Below are positions 1 to 11,792 of a DNA stretch of 64,000 nucleotides, piece by piece. Position 1 is the first letter of the stretch. Each line of letters begins with the position of its first letter. The notes beneath the pieces were generated by a model. It did not search any database. It saw nothing but the letters and a program-made list of their open reading frames with translations, and had not been told where the DNA came from. This DNA comes from Ridgeia piscesae (lineage: Eukaryota > Annelida > Polychaeta > Sabellida > Siboglinidae): positions 102,501 to 166,500 of the forward strand of contig JAODUO010000581.1 in the NCBI GenBank assembly GCA_025642075.2. Direction: 5' to 3'. The translations under genes were made by a program, and so were the position numbers.

Positions 1-205
1 TTGTTGGCAGCTCGGCACACCAGAGTCGTCTTTTGCCCTCGAGTCGGAATCGTTTTATTTCGCACGCTGATTGTTAGCCGCTCCATAGCTATGCTCACTT
101 CTGAAACATACACAACTACAGGCCATTACAATTAGAACTTACTAGGCTACAGATGCGTTCTTCTCAAACGGGTATAACCATACCTTCGAACGGTTTATGT
201 ACACT

Positions 206-276
206 CTTTTATATATTAAATCAGTCTCGTTCTCGAGCGCCTTAGCGGCGGAAGTGTGCATCTTAGTGTGACGTCA
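206..276 (-). promoter_or_regulatory. CRE plus TATA module, array unit 1
   Basis: The TGACGTCA palindrome is at 269-276. TATAAAAG lies on the minus strand at 206-213, about 55 bp downstream. Spacing and order suit a pol II core promoter reading toward position 1. The predicted start falls at a GTATGG donor-like site near 183, so that site may not be a real donor. Confidence 0.5.
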
Positions 277-411
277 CATATCACATATGAACAATGCAGC
301 CGAACGTTCGGAGAATACCGAATATGTTATAAAATTTGAATTGTTGTGTCTTTAAATAAATAAAAGCAATATTCACATGCTTTCTAGAATTAGAAAGCGA
401 ATCCACATTAC

Positions 412-493
412 CTTTCTGCAGGAATTCATGTTAATCGCCTTCGGTCCTTCGGCACCGCGCTGCATCATGGCCCGGCAGTGGTGAATCGGAGAC
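412..493 (-). other. Splice-bounded exon module of the array unit
   Basis: On the minus strand a perfect branch-point heptamer TACTAAC (515-521) lies about 20 nt upstream of acceptor GTGTTTTTACAG. An 82 nt segment follows and ends in AAAG|GTAATG. The same module recurs in every complete unit. It is open in two frames; neither matches a protein I recognise. Confidence 0.45.
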
Positions 494-867
494 CTGTAAA
501 AACACGTCAATAATGTTAGTAAACGTTTCACAATCAAGAACGATAACCTAAAATGCAACAAAAACACTTACCTGAAAGTCGTAATCCTTCCTTGCCCGCC
601 CACTCTTCCCACATGAACACAAGACAGACAGCACACGGGAGACCTTAGTGATCTCCCGACATGCACTAGGACAGCACAGTGGTCAGTTCTTACCTCACGG
701 TCAGAAGCGTGTACAACGCGCCGGCCCTGGCCACACATACTAGGACCTCACACGTGAGAAGGTCTTACCTACACAGTCAAGCCCCTTGCGGGACGCTGGC
801 CCTCCTCACAGAAACTAATCGCACGCCACACACGAAGACATACCTGTAAAGTTGTGCAGAAGAGGCG

Positions 868-1249
868 TCACGACCGGCTGTCGCTCGGAACTGGTACGAA
901 ACGAAAGTGATCTTACCACACAATTGTTCAAAGTGCAAGACTGTGGCTAGGTCGGCGATTGAAGGAAGTAGCGTGCCGTCTGTCTGTGCTCGCCCTATGT
1001 CTTTACTTCTCGAGCGAGACACTCTGCGTTTCTTGTCTAGCACGTCTTCCAATCTGTGGAACAGAAGAGCGACCATGTTGAAGTTTCAGAACACAAACCA
1101 GTACAGTAATCGTACAAATCGGATGAAAGCCAACGCATGTCTTCAACAAGTACTCACCGCAAATTGTTGGCAGCTCGGCAGACCAGAGTCGTCTTTTGCC
1201 CTCGAGTCGTAATCGTTTTATTTCGCACGCTGATTGTTAGCCGCTCCAT
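868..1249 (-). CDS. Hypothetical spliced small ORF in an array unit (83 aa)
   Basis: Not a recognised protein. A minus-strand exon at 1158-1262 follows a good acceptor (TATGTTTCAG) and contains an ATG at 1249, with a frame beginning MERLTISVRNK. It ends in a GTGAGT donor. The next exon, 917-1053, follows acceptor TTCTGTTCCACAG, keeps the frame (LEDVLDKKRR, then a basic SRSRS segment) and ends in GTAAGA. Exon 844-890 then gives a TGA after eight codons. In the other units the second exon has TGA after DKKR, so the product would be about 40 aa. In the last unit the ATG is lost. Splice signals are better conserved than the reading frame, so a noncoding transcript or a decayed gene is at least as likely. 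Confidence 0.25.
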
Positions 1250-1371
1250 AGCTACGCTCACTTCTGAAACATACAACACAACTACAGACCATTACAATTA
1301 GAACTTACTAGGCTACAGATGCGTTCTTCTCAAACGGGTATAACCATACCTTCGAACGGTTTATGTACACT

Positions 1372-1442
1372 CTTTTATATATTAAATCAGACTCGTTCTC
1401 GAGCGCCTTAGCGGACGATGTGTGCATCTTAGTGTGACGTCA
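1372..1442 (-). promoter_or_regulatory. CRE plus TATA module, array unit 2
   Basis: TGACGTCA is at 1435-1442 and TATAAAAG (minus) at 1372-1379, with the same spacing as unit 1. This module would drive the 83-codon reading frame in 868-1249. Confidence 0.5.
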
Positions 1443-2013
1443 CATATCACATATGAACTATGCAGCCGAACATTCGGAGAATACCGAATATGTTATAAAA
1501 TTTGAATTTGTGTGTCTTTAAATAAATAAAAGCAATATTCACATGCTTTCTAGAATTAAAGGGCAAAAAAGGCAACGGTTTCGTATCATAAACTTAATAG
1601 AATTTCTACAAACTAACAATTTCCACATATATTCAATTTTTTAACGTCAGCGGTTTACTCAGAATGTGACCTTAAAGTCTAAAAATCTAACGAAATCCAT
1701 GATGGCCTAGACACCACCATCTTAACCGGTGACGTATTCGTTTGGCTTGGCCTGGCCAATAAGCGCGCGGCATTCTAGGTCTCTGCTGAGGCCGGTCAGC
1801 TTCCTGCGACGTCAGTACCTTGCCTACGGCACAACAACATCGAGTCTTCGTTTAGTTGGCGTGACATGTAGCAGCTGCTTAGACCTAAATCTGTGGTCAA
1901 CAAGTAATTATGAAGTAGACATACATCACCAGTGGATGGAACAAGATCCAACAAAACGTCGCCGACCGTCGTCTTCTTAAACCCGGGGCAGGGCTGACAA
2001 TATTTAGCCATGG

Positions 2014-2090
2014 ATGGACCGAAAAGCTAAACCGTCGAAGCAACGCATATATCAAGCTGGCCGAGACATCAATGATCAGATCGCAAGAAG
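2014..2090 (+). CDS. Possible first coding exon of an unknown gene
   Basis: Within the insert, a CpG-rich stretch leads to ATG at 2014. A 25-codon basic reading frame follows (MDRKAKPSKQRIYQAGRDIN, then DQIAR) and ends in AG|GTTAGT. I do not recognise the protein. Possible downstream exons (3231-3456, 4077-4314) have acceptors and open frames, but the phases I tried lead quickly to stops. The gene is therefore either broken, built from exons I cannot place, or not real. Confidence 0.25.
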
Positions 2091-4076
2091 GTTAGTATGA
2101 TGTACAATTTTTTCTGTGTATTTAATTGTGTTTTTTGCAGACGTCAAGCACACGTAACGTTTTTGTGCTGTTAAAAGTAGTGTTGACCGCCGTAGACCGG
2201 CTATCGATTGATGATGGCTCGGTCATCGATGTGTTGACGAAGCCCGATCCGATGGCGATGTCCATCGATGACAGCTAATCTGTTTCTATGGTATCACGTC
2301 CACATGTGTGAAGACTAAGATATACTTGAACCAAGCTAGGACAATAGCAAAATTTATATCATCGCATAATTTAGTACAATGCAGAATTAATAATTTAGCC
2401 TTTAGAAGAAACTTGAATAACTGAACTTGAGCACGACACGTCTCATGGGTGATAATATGTTATCGGCGGAGGGACCGTGGCCTTGCATTGTCGTTGGCAC
2501 TTCTTCGTAAATTCAGTAACCGCTCATAGTGACATAGACATTTATTTCCATCGATGTAAATGTAGACTATGTCAGAGTAAGGTGACATTGATTAATACAG
2601 CTAGTAAAACTTATGATCAGTGTGTTCAGATATATGCTAAAAAACAATGACAATTTTATGATGCTGAAAACTATAAATTCAGTCAGTATTTATTTAAACA
2701 TTAAGTTTTTACAAAGTTTTGTTAGTTGCATTTTTCTGTTAGTTTCCAATTATGAGATACACATCTGACTATATTTATCATAATTTTATCAAGTTTCTGC
2801 ATGCACTTTGACACCCCACTTTCAAAATTAGTTTCACCTTCGAGTAGCAGTATTTATGACTGTTTAATGGCTGGTGGAATTCAATGATTGTTTGAAATCC
2901 ATGGACAGTTGCTGCATGCATGTTTTAAACTAAATCTTCATTTAAACTACTCATTTTATCTGCAACAAGTTGTGTTTATTTTGATGTTTTATTAGCTTTT
3001 TAGATGTGACGTCGGTTTTTGTCACCTGTAAGTGATAATTGAAAAAGATAAGTTTTATTCTAGATAATTATATAGTGAAAATTCATACACTTGATTGATA
3101 TTGTCTGCTGCATTCTCACAATATGGCTGTGTTTCTCAATTTCTGGTAATCTCATATGAATAACCAGAGGAAATGCCAATTAGGTGATGATGGAATGAAT
3201 TATTTCACATTCCTTTGTTGTTGGTTACAGAAAACAGTGATTGTGGCACACACACGCATGTGCATACGCTGCAATTGTTGAGGAAGAAGATACGACAATG
3301 TATCTGGAGCAAAGTTCAGCAGCATTCAATGCGCTGCCTGAAGTCAGTCATCACAGCACTTTCTGGGAGCCATTCCCTAGCTCACTAAATTCTGTCATAC
3401 TGGCCAGTGGAGGTGTATCAGAGTTACCTGCCCCAAGAGACAGCACTTCTATGAAGGTATGACAGCAGTCGTAACTACAAGGGGACTTTTGCGACAAGAG
3501 GACTTTTGCGATAAGTTGCATTTGAATCCTTGCTTGTACAGTTCTCTTCACATTGCCCCTAGCTGTATAAAGTAGCATACAGTAATTGCAGTATTGCTTC
3601 ATATTTCTAAGATAATACAGGTATGGCATTTGAATGAACTCCTAGTAACTGTGTCATGGGGGGACAAAACACAGCTGTAAACACTTACGAATACAGCTAC
3701 TTGTGTAATTAATAACTTCTCGGTTTTTGATAAAATAAAATAAATAACACGTCATTATCACTGAATGTATTAAAATATAATATAAAAATACACAAAAATA
3801 CAGTCACTGTATATACATGATACAAAGTGAAACAGTAAGATTAGAACAACAAGTGATAATTAGGAGTGGAATGTGATAGTGGAATTCCTGGTCAATGTGT
3901 TGTTATTTAACTAATGGTTACTAATTTGGCTAATCTTTGGTTACTAAAACAATGACTTCTTACATGATTATCAAATGAAATTACAAAAAAATTTGTACAT
4001 GTTTATAATCATGTAGAACAAGTTTCAAAGTTGTCTAAATACTAATCAGTTAATACAAGCACTATATTCATTGTAG

Positions 4077-4490
4077 GAATGAAATCACGATTGATGTTAT
4101 CTGCTGTTGCGGGGAATTATCGGCCACGTCTTGTCCCATGCATCCCTGTTAACACAGATGTCATCTTCGAGAAACAATTATTAAACTGGAGGTTGCGCAA
4201 CAGAACAAAAGTCCGACATAACCGTCTACCCATGCTGATGAGCCACATAATCCATGTGGTGATGGAAAAAGTTACACTGCCACTAATCACTGTACCAACA
4301 GGGGTTGCTTGATCGGGGCAAATGTGCCAAAACCGAGTAAGGAAGATATGCGGGCTGCATGGCTCAATCGTTTTGTACATTAGTCAAGTCTTCGAGAGCA
4401 AAGTGATATCCCTCGTGCTGCTCTCCAAGCGAAGACAGGGAACTTTGTCCTGATTAGGTGGCTGATGCATGCTGGCAGTACTCGATGAAC
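4077..4490 (+). pseudogene. Degraded coding-like stretch, cysteine-rich
   Basis: After an acceptor-like ATTCATTGTAG, one frame reads ICCCGELSATSCPMHPC, then a stop. Later in the same frame come HCTNRGCLIGANVPKPSKED and MRAAWLNRF, then a stop, then a further 34 open codons. The Cys pattern plus the R-x-x-W segment recalls a THAP-type zinc finger only loosely. Several in-frame stops argue for a relic. The overlapping 77-codon ORF at 4079 is another frame of the same DNA. Confidence 0.2.
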
Positions 4491-5224
4491 ACTCCGGCCC
4501 AACTTGCTGTGAACCCACCAGTAAACATGAGCAACCTGAAATAAACGTGTTCAGATAAATATACATATGACATTGTAAAGGTGAAAAGGCCCTGCCCAAA
4601 GGACCACACTTTAGAAGGTCTTACCTACACAGTCAAGCCCCTTGCGGGACGCTGGCCCTCCTCACAGAAACTAATCGCACGCCACACACGAAGACATACC
4701 TGTAAAGTTGTGCAGAAGAGGCGTCACGACCGGCTGTCGTTCGGAACTGGTACGAAACGAAAGTGATCTTACCACACAGTTGTTCAAAGTGCAAGACTGT
4801 GGCTAGGTCGGCGATTGAAGGAAGTAGCGTGCCGTCTGTCTGTGTTCGCCCTATGTCTTTACTTCTCGAGCGAGACCCTCAGCGTTTCTTGTCTAGCACG
4901 TCTTCCAATCTGTGGAACAGAAGGACGACCATGTTGAAGTTTCAGAACACAAACCAGTACAGTAATCGTACAAATCGGATGAAAGCCAACGCATGTCTTC
5001 AACAAGTACTCACCGCAAATTGTTGGCAGCTCGGCAGACCAGAGTCGTCTTTTGCCCTCGAGTCGTAATCGTTTTATTTCGCACGCTGATTGTTAGCCGC
5101 TCCATAGCTACGCTCACTTCTGAAACATACACAACTACAGGCCATTACAATTAGAACTTACTAGGCTACAGATGCGTTCTTCTCAAACGGGTATAACCAT
5201 ACCTTCGAACGGTTTATGTACACT

Positions 5225-5295
5225 CTTTTATATATTAAATCAGTCTCGTTCTCGAGCGCCTTAGCGGCCGATGTGTGCATCTTAGTGTGACGTCA
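5225..5295 (-). promoter_or_regulatory. CRE plus TATA module, array unit 3
   Basis: TGACGTCA at 5288-5295 and TATAAAAG (minus) at 5225-5232; same layout as the other units. Confidence 0.5.
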
Positions 5296-6386
5296 CATAT
5301 CACATATGAACTATGCAGCCGAACATTCGGAGAATACCGAATATGTTATAAAATTTGAATTTGTGTGTCTCTGAATAAATAAAAACAATATTCACATGCT
5401 TTCTAGAATTAAAAAGCGAATCCACATTACCTTTCTGCAGGAATTCATGTTGATCGGCGTCGGTCTTTCGGCACCGCGCTGCATCATGGCCCGGCAGTGG
5501 TGAATCGGAGACCTGTAAAAACACGTCAATAATGTTAGTAAACGTTTCACAATCAAGAACGATAACCTAAAATGCAACACAAACACTTACCTGAAAGTCG
5601 AAATCCTTCCTTGCCCGCCCACTCTTCCCACATGAACACAAGACAGACAGCACACGGGAGACCTTAGTGATCTCCCGACATGCACTAGGACAGCACAGTG
5701 GTCAGTTCTTACCTCACGGTCAGAAGCGTGTAAAACGCGCCGGCCCTGGCCACACATACTAGGACCGCACACGTGAGAAGGTCTTACCTACACAATCAAG
5801 CCCCTTGCGGGACGCTGGCCCTCCTCACAGAAACTAATCGGACGCCACACACGAAGACATACCTGTAAAGTTGTGCAGAAGTTGCGTCACGACCGGCTGT
5901 CGCTCGGAACTGGTACGAAACGAAAGTGATCTTACCATACAGTTGTTCAAAGTGCAAGACTGTGGCTAGGTCGGCGATTGAAGGAAGTAGCGTGCCGTCT
6001 GTCTGTGTTCGCCCTATGTCTTTACTTCTCGAGCGAGACCCTCAGCGTTTCTTGTCTAGCACGTCTTCCAATCTGTGGAACAGAAGAGCGACCATGTTGA
6101 AGTTTCAGAAAACAAACCAGTTCAGTAATCTACAAATCGGATGAAAGCCAACGCATGTCTTCAACAAGTACTCACCGGAAACCTTTGGCAGCTCGGCAGA
6201 CCAGAGTCGTCTTTCGCCTTCGAATCGTAATCGTCTTATTTCGCACGGTGACTGTTTGCCGCCCCATGGCTGCGCTCACTTCTGAAACATACACAACTAC
6301 AGCTCATTACAATTAGAACTTACTAGGCTACATATGCGTTCTTCTCAAACGGATATAACAACACCTTCGAACGGTTTATGGACACT

Positions 6387-6457
6387 CTTTTATATATTAA
6401 ATCAGTCTCGTTCTCGAGCGCCTTAGCGGCGGATGTGTGCATCTTAGTGTGACGTCA
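6387..6457 (-). promoter_or_regulatory. CRE plus TATA module, array unit 4
   Basis: TGACGTCA at 6450-6457 and TATAAAAG (minus) at 6387-6394. Flanking bases are more diverged than in neighbouring units, yet both motifs are intact. Confidence 0.5.
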
Positions 6458-7544
6458 CATATCACATATAAACAACGCAGCCGAACGTTCGGAGAATACC
6501 GAATATATTATAACATTTGATTTTTTTGTCTCTGAATAAATAAAAGCAATATTCACATGCTTTCTAGAATTAAAAAGCGAATCCACATTACCTTTCTGCA
6601 TGAATTCATGTTGATCGGCGTCGGTCCTTCGGCACCGCGCTGCATCATGGCCCGGCAGTGGTGAATCGGAGACATGTAAAAACACATCAATAATGTTAGT
6701 AAACGTTTCACAATCAAGAACGATAACCTAAAATGAAACACAAACACCTACCTGAAAGTCGAAATCCTTCCTTGCCCACTCTTCCCACATAAACACAAGA
6801 CAGACAGCACACGGGAGACCTTAGTGATCTCCCGACATGCACTAGGACAGCACAGTGGTCAGTTCTTACCTCACGGTCAGAAGCGTGTAAAACGCGCCGG
6901 CCCTGGCCACACATACTAGGACCGCACACGTGAGAAGGTCTTACCTACACAGTCAAGCCCCTTGCGGGACGCTGGCCCTCCTCACATAAACTAATCGCAC
7001 GCCACACACGAAGACATACCTGTAAAGTTGTGCAGAAGAGGCGTCACGACCGGCTGTCGCTCGGAACTGGTACGAAACGAAAGTGATCTTACCACACAGT
7101 TGTTCAAAGTGCAAGACTGTGGCTATGTCGGCGACTGAAGGAAGTAGCGTGCCGTGTGTCTGTGTTCGCCCTGTGTCTTTACTTCTCGAGCGAGACACTC
7201 AGCGTTTCTTGTCTAGCACGTCTTCCAATCTGTGGAACAGAAGAGCGACCATGTTGAAGTTTCAGAACACAAACCAGTACAGTAATCGTACAAATCGGAT
7301 GAAAGCCAACGCATGTCTTCAACAAGTACTCACCGCAAATTGTTGGCAGCTCGGCAGACCAGAGTCGTCTTTTGCCCTCGAGTCGTAATCGTTTTATTTC
7401 GCACGCTGATTGTTAGCCGCTCCATAGCTATGCTCACTTCTGAAACATACACAACTACAGGCCATTACAATTAGAATTTACTAGGCTACAGCGGCGCTCT
7501 TCTCAAACGGATATAACCATACCTTCGAACGGTTTATGTACACT

Positions 7545-7615
7545 CTTTTATATATTAAATCAGTCTCGTTCTCGAGCGCCTTAGCGGCGGATGTGTGCAT
7601 CTTAGTGTGACGTCA
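7545..7615 (-). promoter_or_regulatory. CRE plus TATA module, array unit 5
   Basis: TGACGTCA at 7608-7615 and TATAAAAG (minus) at 7545-7552. Confidence 0.5.
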
Positions 7616-8707
7616 CATATCACATATGAACAATGCAGCCGAACATTCGGAGAATACCGAATATGTTATAAAATTTGAATTTTTGTGTCTTTAAATAAAT
7701 AAAAGCAATATTCACATGCTTTCTAGAATTAGAAAGCGATTCCGCATTACCTTTCTGCAGGAATTCATGTTGATCGGCGTCGGTCTTTCGGCACCGCGCT
7801 GCATCATGGCCCGGCAGTGGTGAATCGGAGACCTGTAAAAACACGTCAATAATGTTAGTAAACGTTTCACAATCAAGAACGATAACCTAAAATGCAACAC
7901 AAACACTTACCTGAAAGTCGAAATCCTTCCTTGCCCGCCCACTCTTCCCACATGAACACAAGACAGACAGCACACGGGAGACCATAGTGATCTCCCGACA
8001 TGCACTAGGACAGCACAGTGGTCAGTTCTTACCTCACGGTCAGAAGCGTGTAAAACGCGCCGGCCCTGGCCACACATACTAGGACCGCACACGTGAGAAG
8101 GTCTTACCTACACAGTCAAGCCCCTTGCGGGACGCTGGCCCTCCTCACAGAAACTAATCGCACGCCACACACGAAGACATACCTGTAAAGTTGTGCAAAA
8201 GAGGCGTCACGACCGGCTGTCGCCCGGAACTGGTACGAAACGAAAGTGATCTTACAACACAGTTGTTCAAAGTGCAAGACTGTGGCTAGGTCGGCGATTG
8301 AAGGAAGTAGCGTGCCGTCTGTCTGTGTTCGCCCTATGTCTTTACTTCTCGAGCGAGACCCTCAGCGTTTCTTGTCTAGCACGTCTTCCAATCTGTGGAA
8401 CAGAAGAGCGACCATGTTGAAGTTTCAGAACACAAACCAGTACAGAAATCGCACAAATCGGATGAAAGCCAACGCATGTCTTCAACAAGTTCTCACCGCA
8501 AATTGTTGGCAGCTCGGCACACCAGAGTCGTCTTTTGCCCTCGAGTCGTAATCGTTTTATTTCGCACGCTGATTGTTAGCCGCTCCATAGCTACGCTCAC
8601 TTCTGAAACATACACAACTACAGGCCATTACAATTAGAACTTACTAGGCTACAACGGCGCTCTTCTCAAACGGATATAACCATACCTTCGAACGGTTTAT
8701 GTACACT

Positions 8708-8778
8708 CTTTTATATATTAAATCAGTCTCGTTCTCGAGCGCCTTAGCGGCTGATGTGTGCATCTTAGTGTGACGTCA
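8708..8778 (-). promoter_or_regulatory. CRE plus TATA module, array unit 6
   Basis: TGACGTCA at 8771-8778 and TATAAAAG (minus) at 8708-8715. Confidence 0.5.
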
Positions 8779-9912
8779 CATATCACATATTAACAATGCA
8801 GCCGAACGTTCGGAGAATACCGAATATGTTATAAAATTTGAATTGTTGTGCCTCTAAATAAATAAAAGCAATATTCACATGCTCTCTAGAATTAGAAAGC
8901 GATTCCGCATTACCTTTCTGCAGGAATTCATGTTAATCGCCTTCGGTCCTTCGGCACCGCACTGCATCATGGCCCGGCAGTGGTGAATCGGAGACCTGTA
9001 AAAACACGTCAATAATGTTAGTAAACGTTTCACAATCAAGAACGATAACCTAAAATGCAACACAAACACTTACCTGAAAGTCGAAATCCTTCCTTGCCCG
9101 CCCACTCTTCCCACATAAACACAAGACAGACAGCACAAGGGAGACCTTAGTGATCTCCCGACATGCACTAGGACAGCACAGTGGTCAGTTCTTACCTCAC
9201 GGTCAGAAGCGTGTAAAACGCGCCGGCACTGGTCACACATACTAGGACCGCACACGTAAGAAGGTCTTACCTACACAGTCAAGCCCCTTGCGGGACGCTG
9301 GCCCTTCTCACAGAAACTAATCGGACGCCACACACGAAGACATACCTGTAAAGTTGTGCAGAAGAGGCGTCACGACCGGCTGTCGCTCGGAACTGGTATG
9401 AAACGAAAGTGATCTTACCACACAGTTGTTCAAAGTGCAAGACTGTGGCTAGGTCGGCGATTGAAGGAAGTAGCGTGCCGTCTGTCTGTGTTCGGCCTAT
9501 GTCTTTACTTCTCGAGCGAGACCCTCAGCGTTTCTTGTCTAGCACGTCTTCCAATCTGTGGAACAGAAGAGCGACCATGTTGAAGTTTCAGAACACAAAC
9601 CAGTACAGTAATCGTACAAATCGGATGAAAGCCAACGCATGTCTTCAACAAGAACTCACCGCAAATAGTTGGCATCTCGGCAGATCACAGTCGTCTTTCG
9701 CCTTCGAATCGTAATCGTCTTATTTCGCATGCATAATGTTAGCGGCTTTATGGCTGCGCTCACTTCTGAAACATACACAACTACAGGTCATTACAATTAG
9801 AACTACAGCGGCGCTCTTCTCAAACGGATATAACCATACCTTCGAACGGTTTAAATACACTCTTAGATATATTAAATCAGACTCGTTCTCGAACGCCTTA
9901 GCGGCGGAAGTG

Positions 9913-9920
9913 TGACGTCA
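9913..9920 (-). promoter_or_regulatory. CRE palindrome, terminal array unit
   Basis: TGACGTCA is intact, but the TATA element of this unit (around 9858-9870) is changed to ATATCTAAG on the minus strand, so this promoter copy is probably weakened. Confidence 0.4.
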
Positions 9921-10690
9921 ACAGTAAGTCTTGCAATGACAGTTTTTCTGCGTCTGCAGCCGTCCGTGGTGTGACGTAGCCATTGGCGACCTTGAATTTA
10001 CATAATCGAAAGGCAACATAAACACTCTTACTAAGAACTAAAAGTAATTTGACATTATTTGTAATTTAACTTTGTGTACTACTGAATGATAAAACACAGC
10101 AGCTATGCTCTTAGCTTTGTCCTCTGTGGGAACTGTTCAGCGTCGCCATACTGTTGCCGCAACAGCTGTCAACTTGATATATCGTACGGCGTACAATATC
10201 GCAAACATTTCACAGTCGTACCTCTTAGATGTGGATGCAGGCTCTTTCTCCTGTTGTCATCGAACACTACTGTTTCTTCCCGAATTCATCGGCGTCTCGC
10301 TCTGTGCCTCCTCGATTGTCCGCTGTGGCTATTGGTAACCAGTGTTGACGTCATTTCCGCGCTAGCAGTCACGTGCGTTTAAACGACGTTAAAAACACGA
10401 AGGCGCGAAAACCGTTCTACTTACGTAAGATCATATCTAGACGACACGTCCATCCACGCGATAATCATTTTACCGTGGATTAGTTAACAAAATTGTAAAC
10501 AATTTGTTGATGGGCCAGTGTGTCTATAAAAATTAATTTTACGTTACGGCGCAAACTTTCATAAGTCAGGTCGATGTTTGGGTTTGCAAAGGTGCGCTAT
10601 GAAGCAATATTTTAGTATAAATAATTTTTGAAATGAACATCACATACCCTCTAAAAAGAAGACTGAGTTAAAAATGTCATATATAATTTC
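9921..10690. promoter_or_regulatory. CpG-rich promoter-like flank beside the array
   Basis: 10100-10450 is clearly richer in CpG than the DNA to its right. It holds ATTGG (inverted CCAAT) at 10331-10335, TGACGTCA at 10346-10353 and the E-box CACGTG at 10370-10375. A second ATTGG lies near 9982. An AAGAG|GTACG donor-like site lies on the minus strand near 10225. A 77-codon plus-strand ORF (10105-10338) overlaps it but has no recognisable domain. A minus-strand transcript starting here would run into the array. Confidence 0.35.
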
Positions 10691-10704
10691 ATTATATTAT
10701 ATAT

Positions 10705-10754
<50 letters not shown>

Positions 10755-10790
10755 AATATATTAATAGTGTGTGTGTGTGTGTTTCAATTT

Positions 10791-10880
<90 letters not shown>
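10690..10880. repeat. Compound (TA)n / (GT)n / (TC)n microsatellite
   Basis: Runs of TA at ~10708-10752 and ~10824-10875 surround a short GT run (10768-10783) and a TC run (10793-10823). Confidence 0.95.
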
Positions 10881-10959
10881 ATTGTTGTAGTCATTTATTA
10901 ATAATTAACTACTATGTATATTATTATATATTTATTTATTCTCCCATCTCTGTTTAATT

Positions 10960-11230
10960 TTACTTTAGCGTCAGACCCGCAAGCCTCACCTGATGAGTAA
11001 GCTGATATCACTCAGTTCGTCTAGGAGATCTGGGATGGCGTCCCACCTCTTGTTGTTGCTTAGACTGACTTAGATCCGCCATGCCCGTGTGATGTGATTT
11101 ACTGCGAGTGAAGATGAAATGAAATGAAATGAAATGAAATGAAATGAAATGAAATGAAATGAAATGAAATGAAATGAAATAAATGAAATGAAATGAAATG
11201 AAATGAAATGAAATGAAATGAAATGAAATA
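10960..11230 (+). mobile_element. Probable LINE 3' end with (GAAAT)n tail
   Basis: A short unique segment ends in CTGCGAGTGAAGATGAAAT and runs into a pure (GAAAT)n tract (11114-11229). This is the usual look of a CR1/L2-type LINE 3' terminus in invertebrate genomes. No reverse-transcriptase coding remains, so the call rests on the tail only. Confidence 0.4.
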
Positions 11231-11334
11231 CAGCACTGCATGCAGTATGTGGCTGCAACAAAGGATATCTTTCGTACATATAGCATAGCAACTGCTCTGA
11301 CGAAGAAGAATCCGTGCATAATTTCGCCAATTTA

Positions 11335-11335
<1 letters not shown>

Positions 11336-11386
<51 letters not shown>

Positions 11387-11487
11387 GCGTGCGAGTGCGT
11401 GTGGTGTGCGTGTGCGTGTGCGTGTGCGTGTGCGTGTGCGTGTGCGTGTGCGTGTGCGTGTGCGTGTGCGTGTGCGTGTGCGTGTGT
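11336..11487. repeat. (GT)n / (GTGTGC)n microsatellite
   Basis: A pure GT run (11336-11380) passes into GTGTGC hexamers up to ~11486. Open frames on both strands here are repeat artefacts. Confidence 0.95.
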
Positions 11488-11792
11488 ACGCTAGATCCAA
11501 TTTTTTTATAAGTACAATATTCAAAATCTTGACAGGCATCATCTGTCGGAAGATACCGCAAGACAGGCGGACGCGGAAACTGCACTGACTCAACCACGGG
11601 ATATAAACTTTTGTAACGATGCCTAAGCCACAACAAGGAATTTTTCGACAGTGTTGCTGAATGGCGTTTATTAAACTGTTCTGATAATAATGCACAACAG
11701 ACAACCAATTTGTATAACGATGCGTGTGGCAAGATAATTGTATGTTAGTGTTTGTAAAAACATATTATGTATCAGAAACAATAATGCCCAAG

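Larger units (their letters stand above)
1..1557 (-). repeat. Tandem 1.16 kb array, left block (one full unit plus part of a second)
   Basis: The sequence at 1 recurs at 1164 with few changes, giving a ~1163 bp period. The same unit returns at 4598-9920, so the window starts inside a larger array. The unit is CpG-rich compared with the AT-rich flanks. Its structure reads sensibly on the minus strand: TGACGTCA palindrome, TATAAAAG, then several CAG/AG GTRAG donor-like sites alternating with pyrimidine-rich acceptors. The block stops at a TCTAGAATTAAA motif near 1557, where unrelated DNA begins. Confidence 0.93.
1558..4597. other. Unrelated ~3 kb segment replacing ~360 bp of an array unit
   Basis: The unit breaks after TCTAGAATTAAA and resumes near GGACCACAC/AGAAGGTC. 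About 360 bp of the unit are missing and ~3.04 kb of non-array DNA takes their place. I saw no terminal inverted repeats or target-site duplication. The segment is CpG-rich at 1700-2280, AT-rich at 2290-4070, and contains a possible first coding exon and a degraded coding-like stretch (listed separately). Confidence 0.7.
4598..9920 (-). repeat. Tandem 1.16 kb array, right block (about 4.5 units)
   Basis: An anchor motif (TTGGCAGCTCGG or close variants) recurs near 5020, 6180, 7340, 8503 and 9668, spaced 1157-1165 bp. Units are nearly identical in the middle. They are more diverged around 6180-6400 and in the last unit (9660-9920). Similarity to the unit ends just after the TGACGTCA palindrome at 9913-9920, so the array edge coincides with the promoter-like module. 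Short ORFs in both directions recur once per unit and are not treated as genes individually. Confidence 0.93.

Noticed and set aside
10105..10338. 77-aa protein in the array flank
   Set aside because: No domain and no signal beyond a short hydrophobic start. The region is better explained as a CpG-rich promoter.
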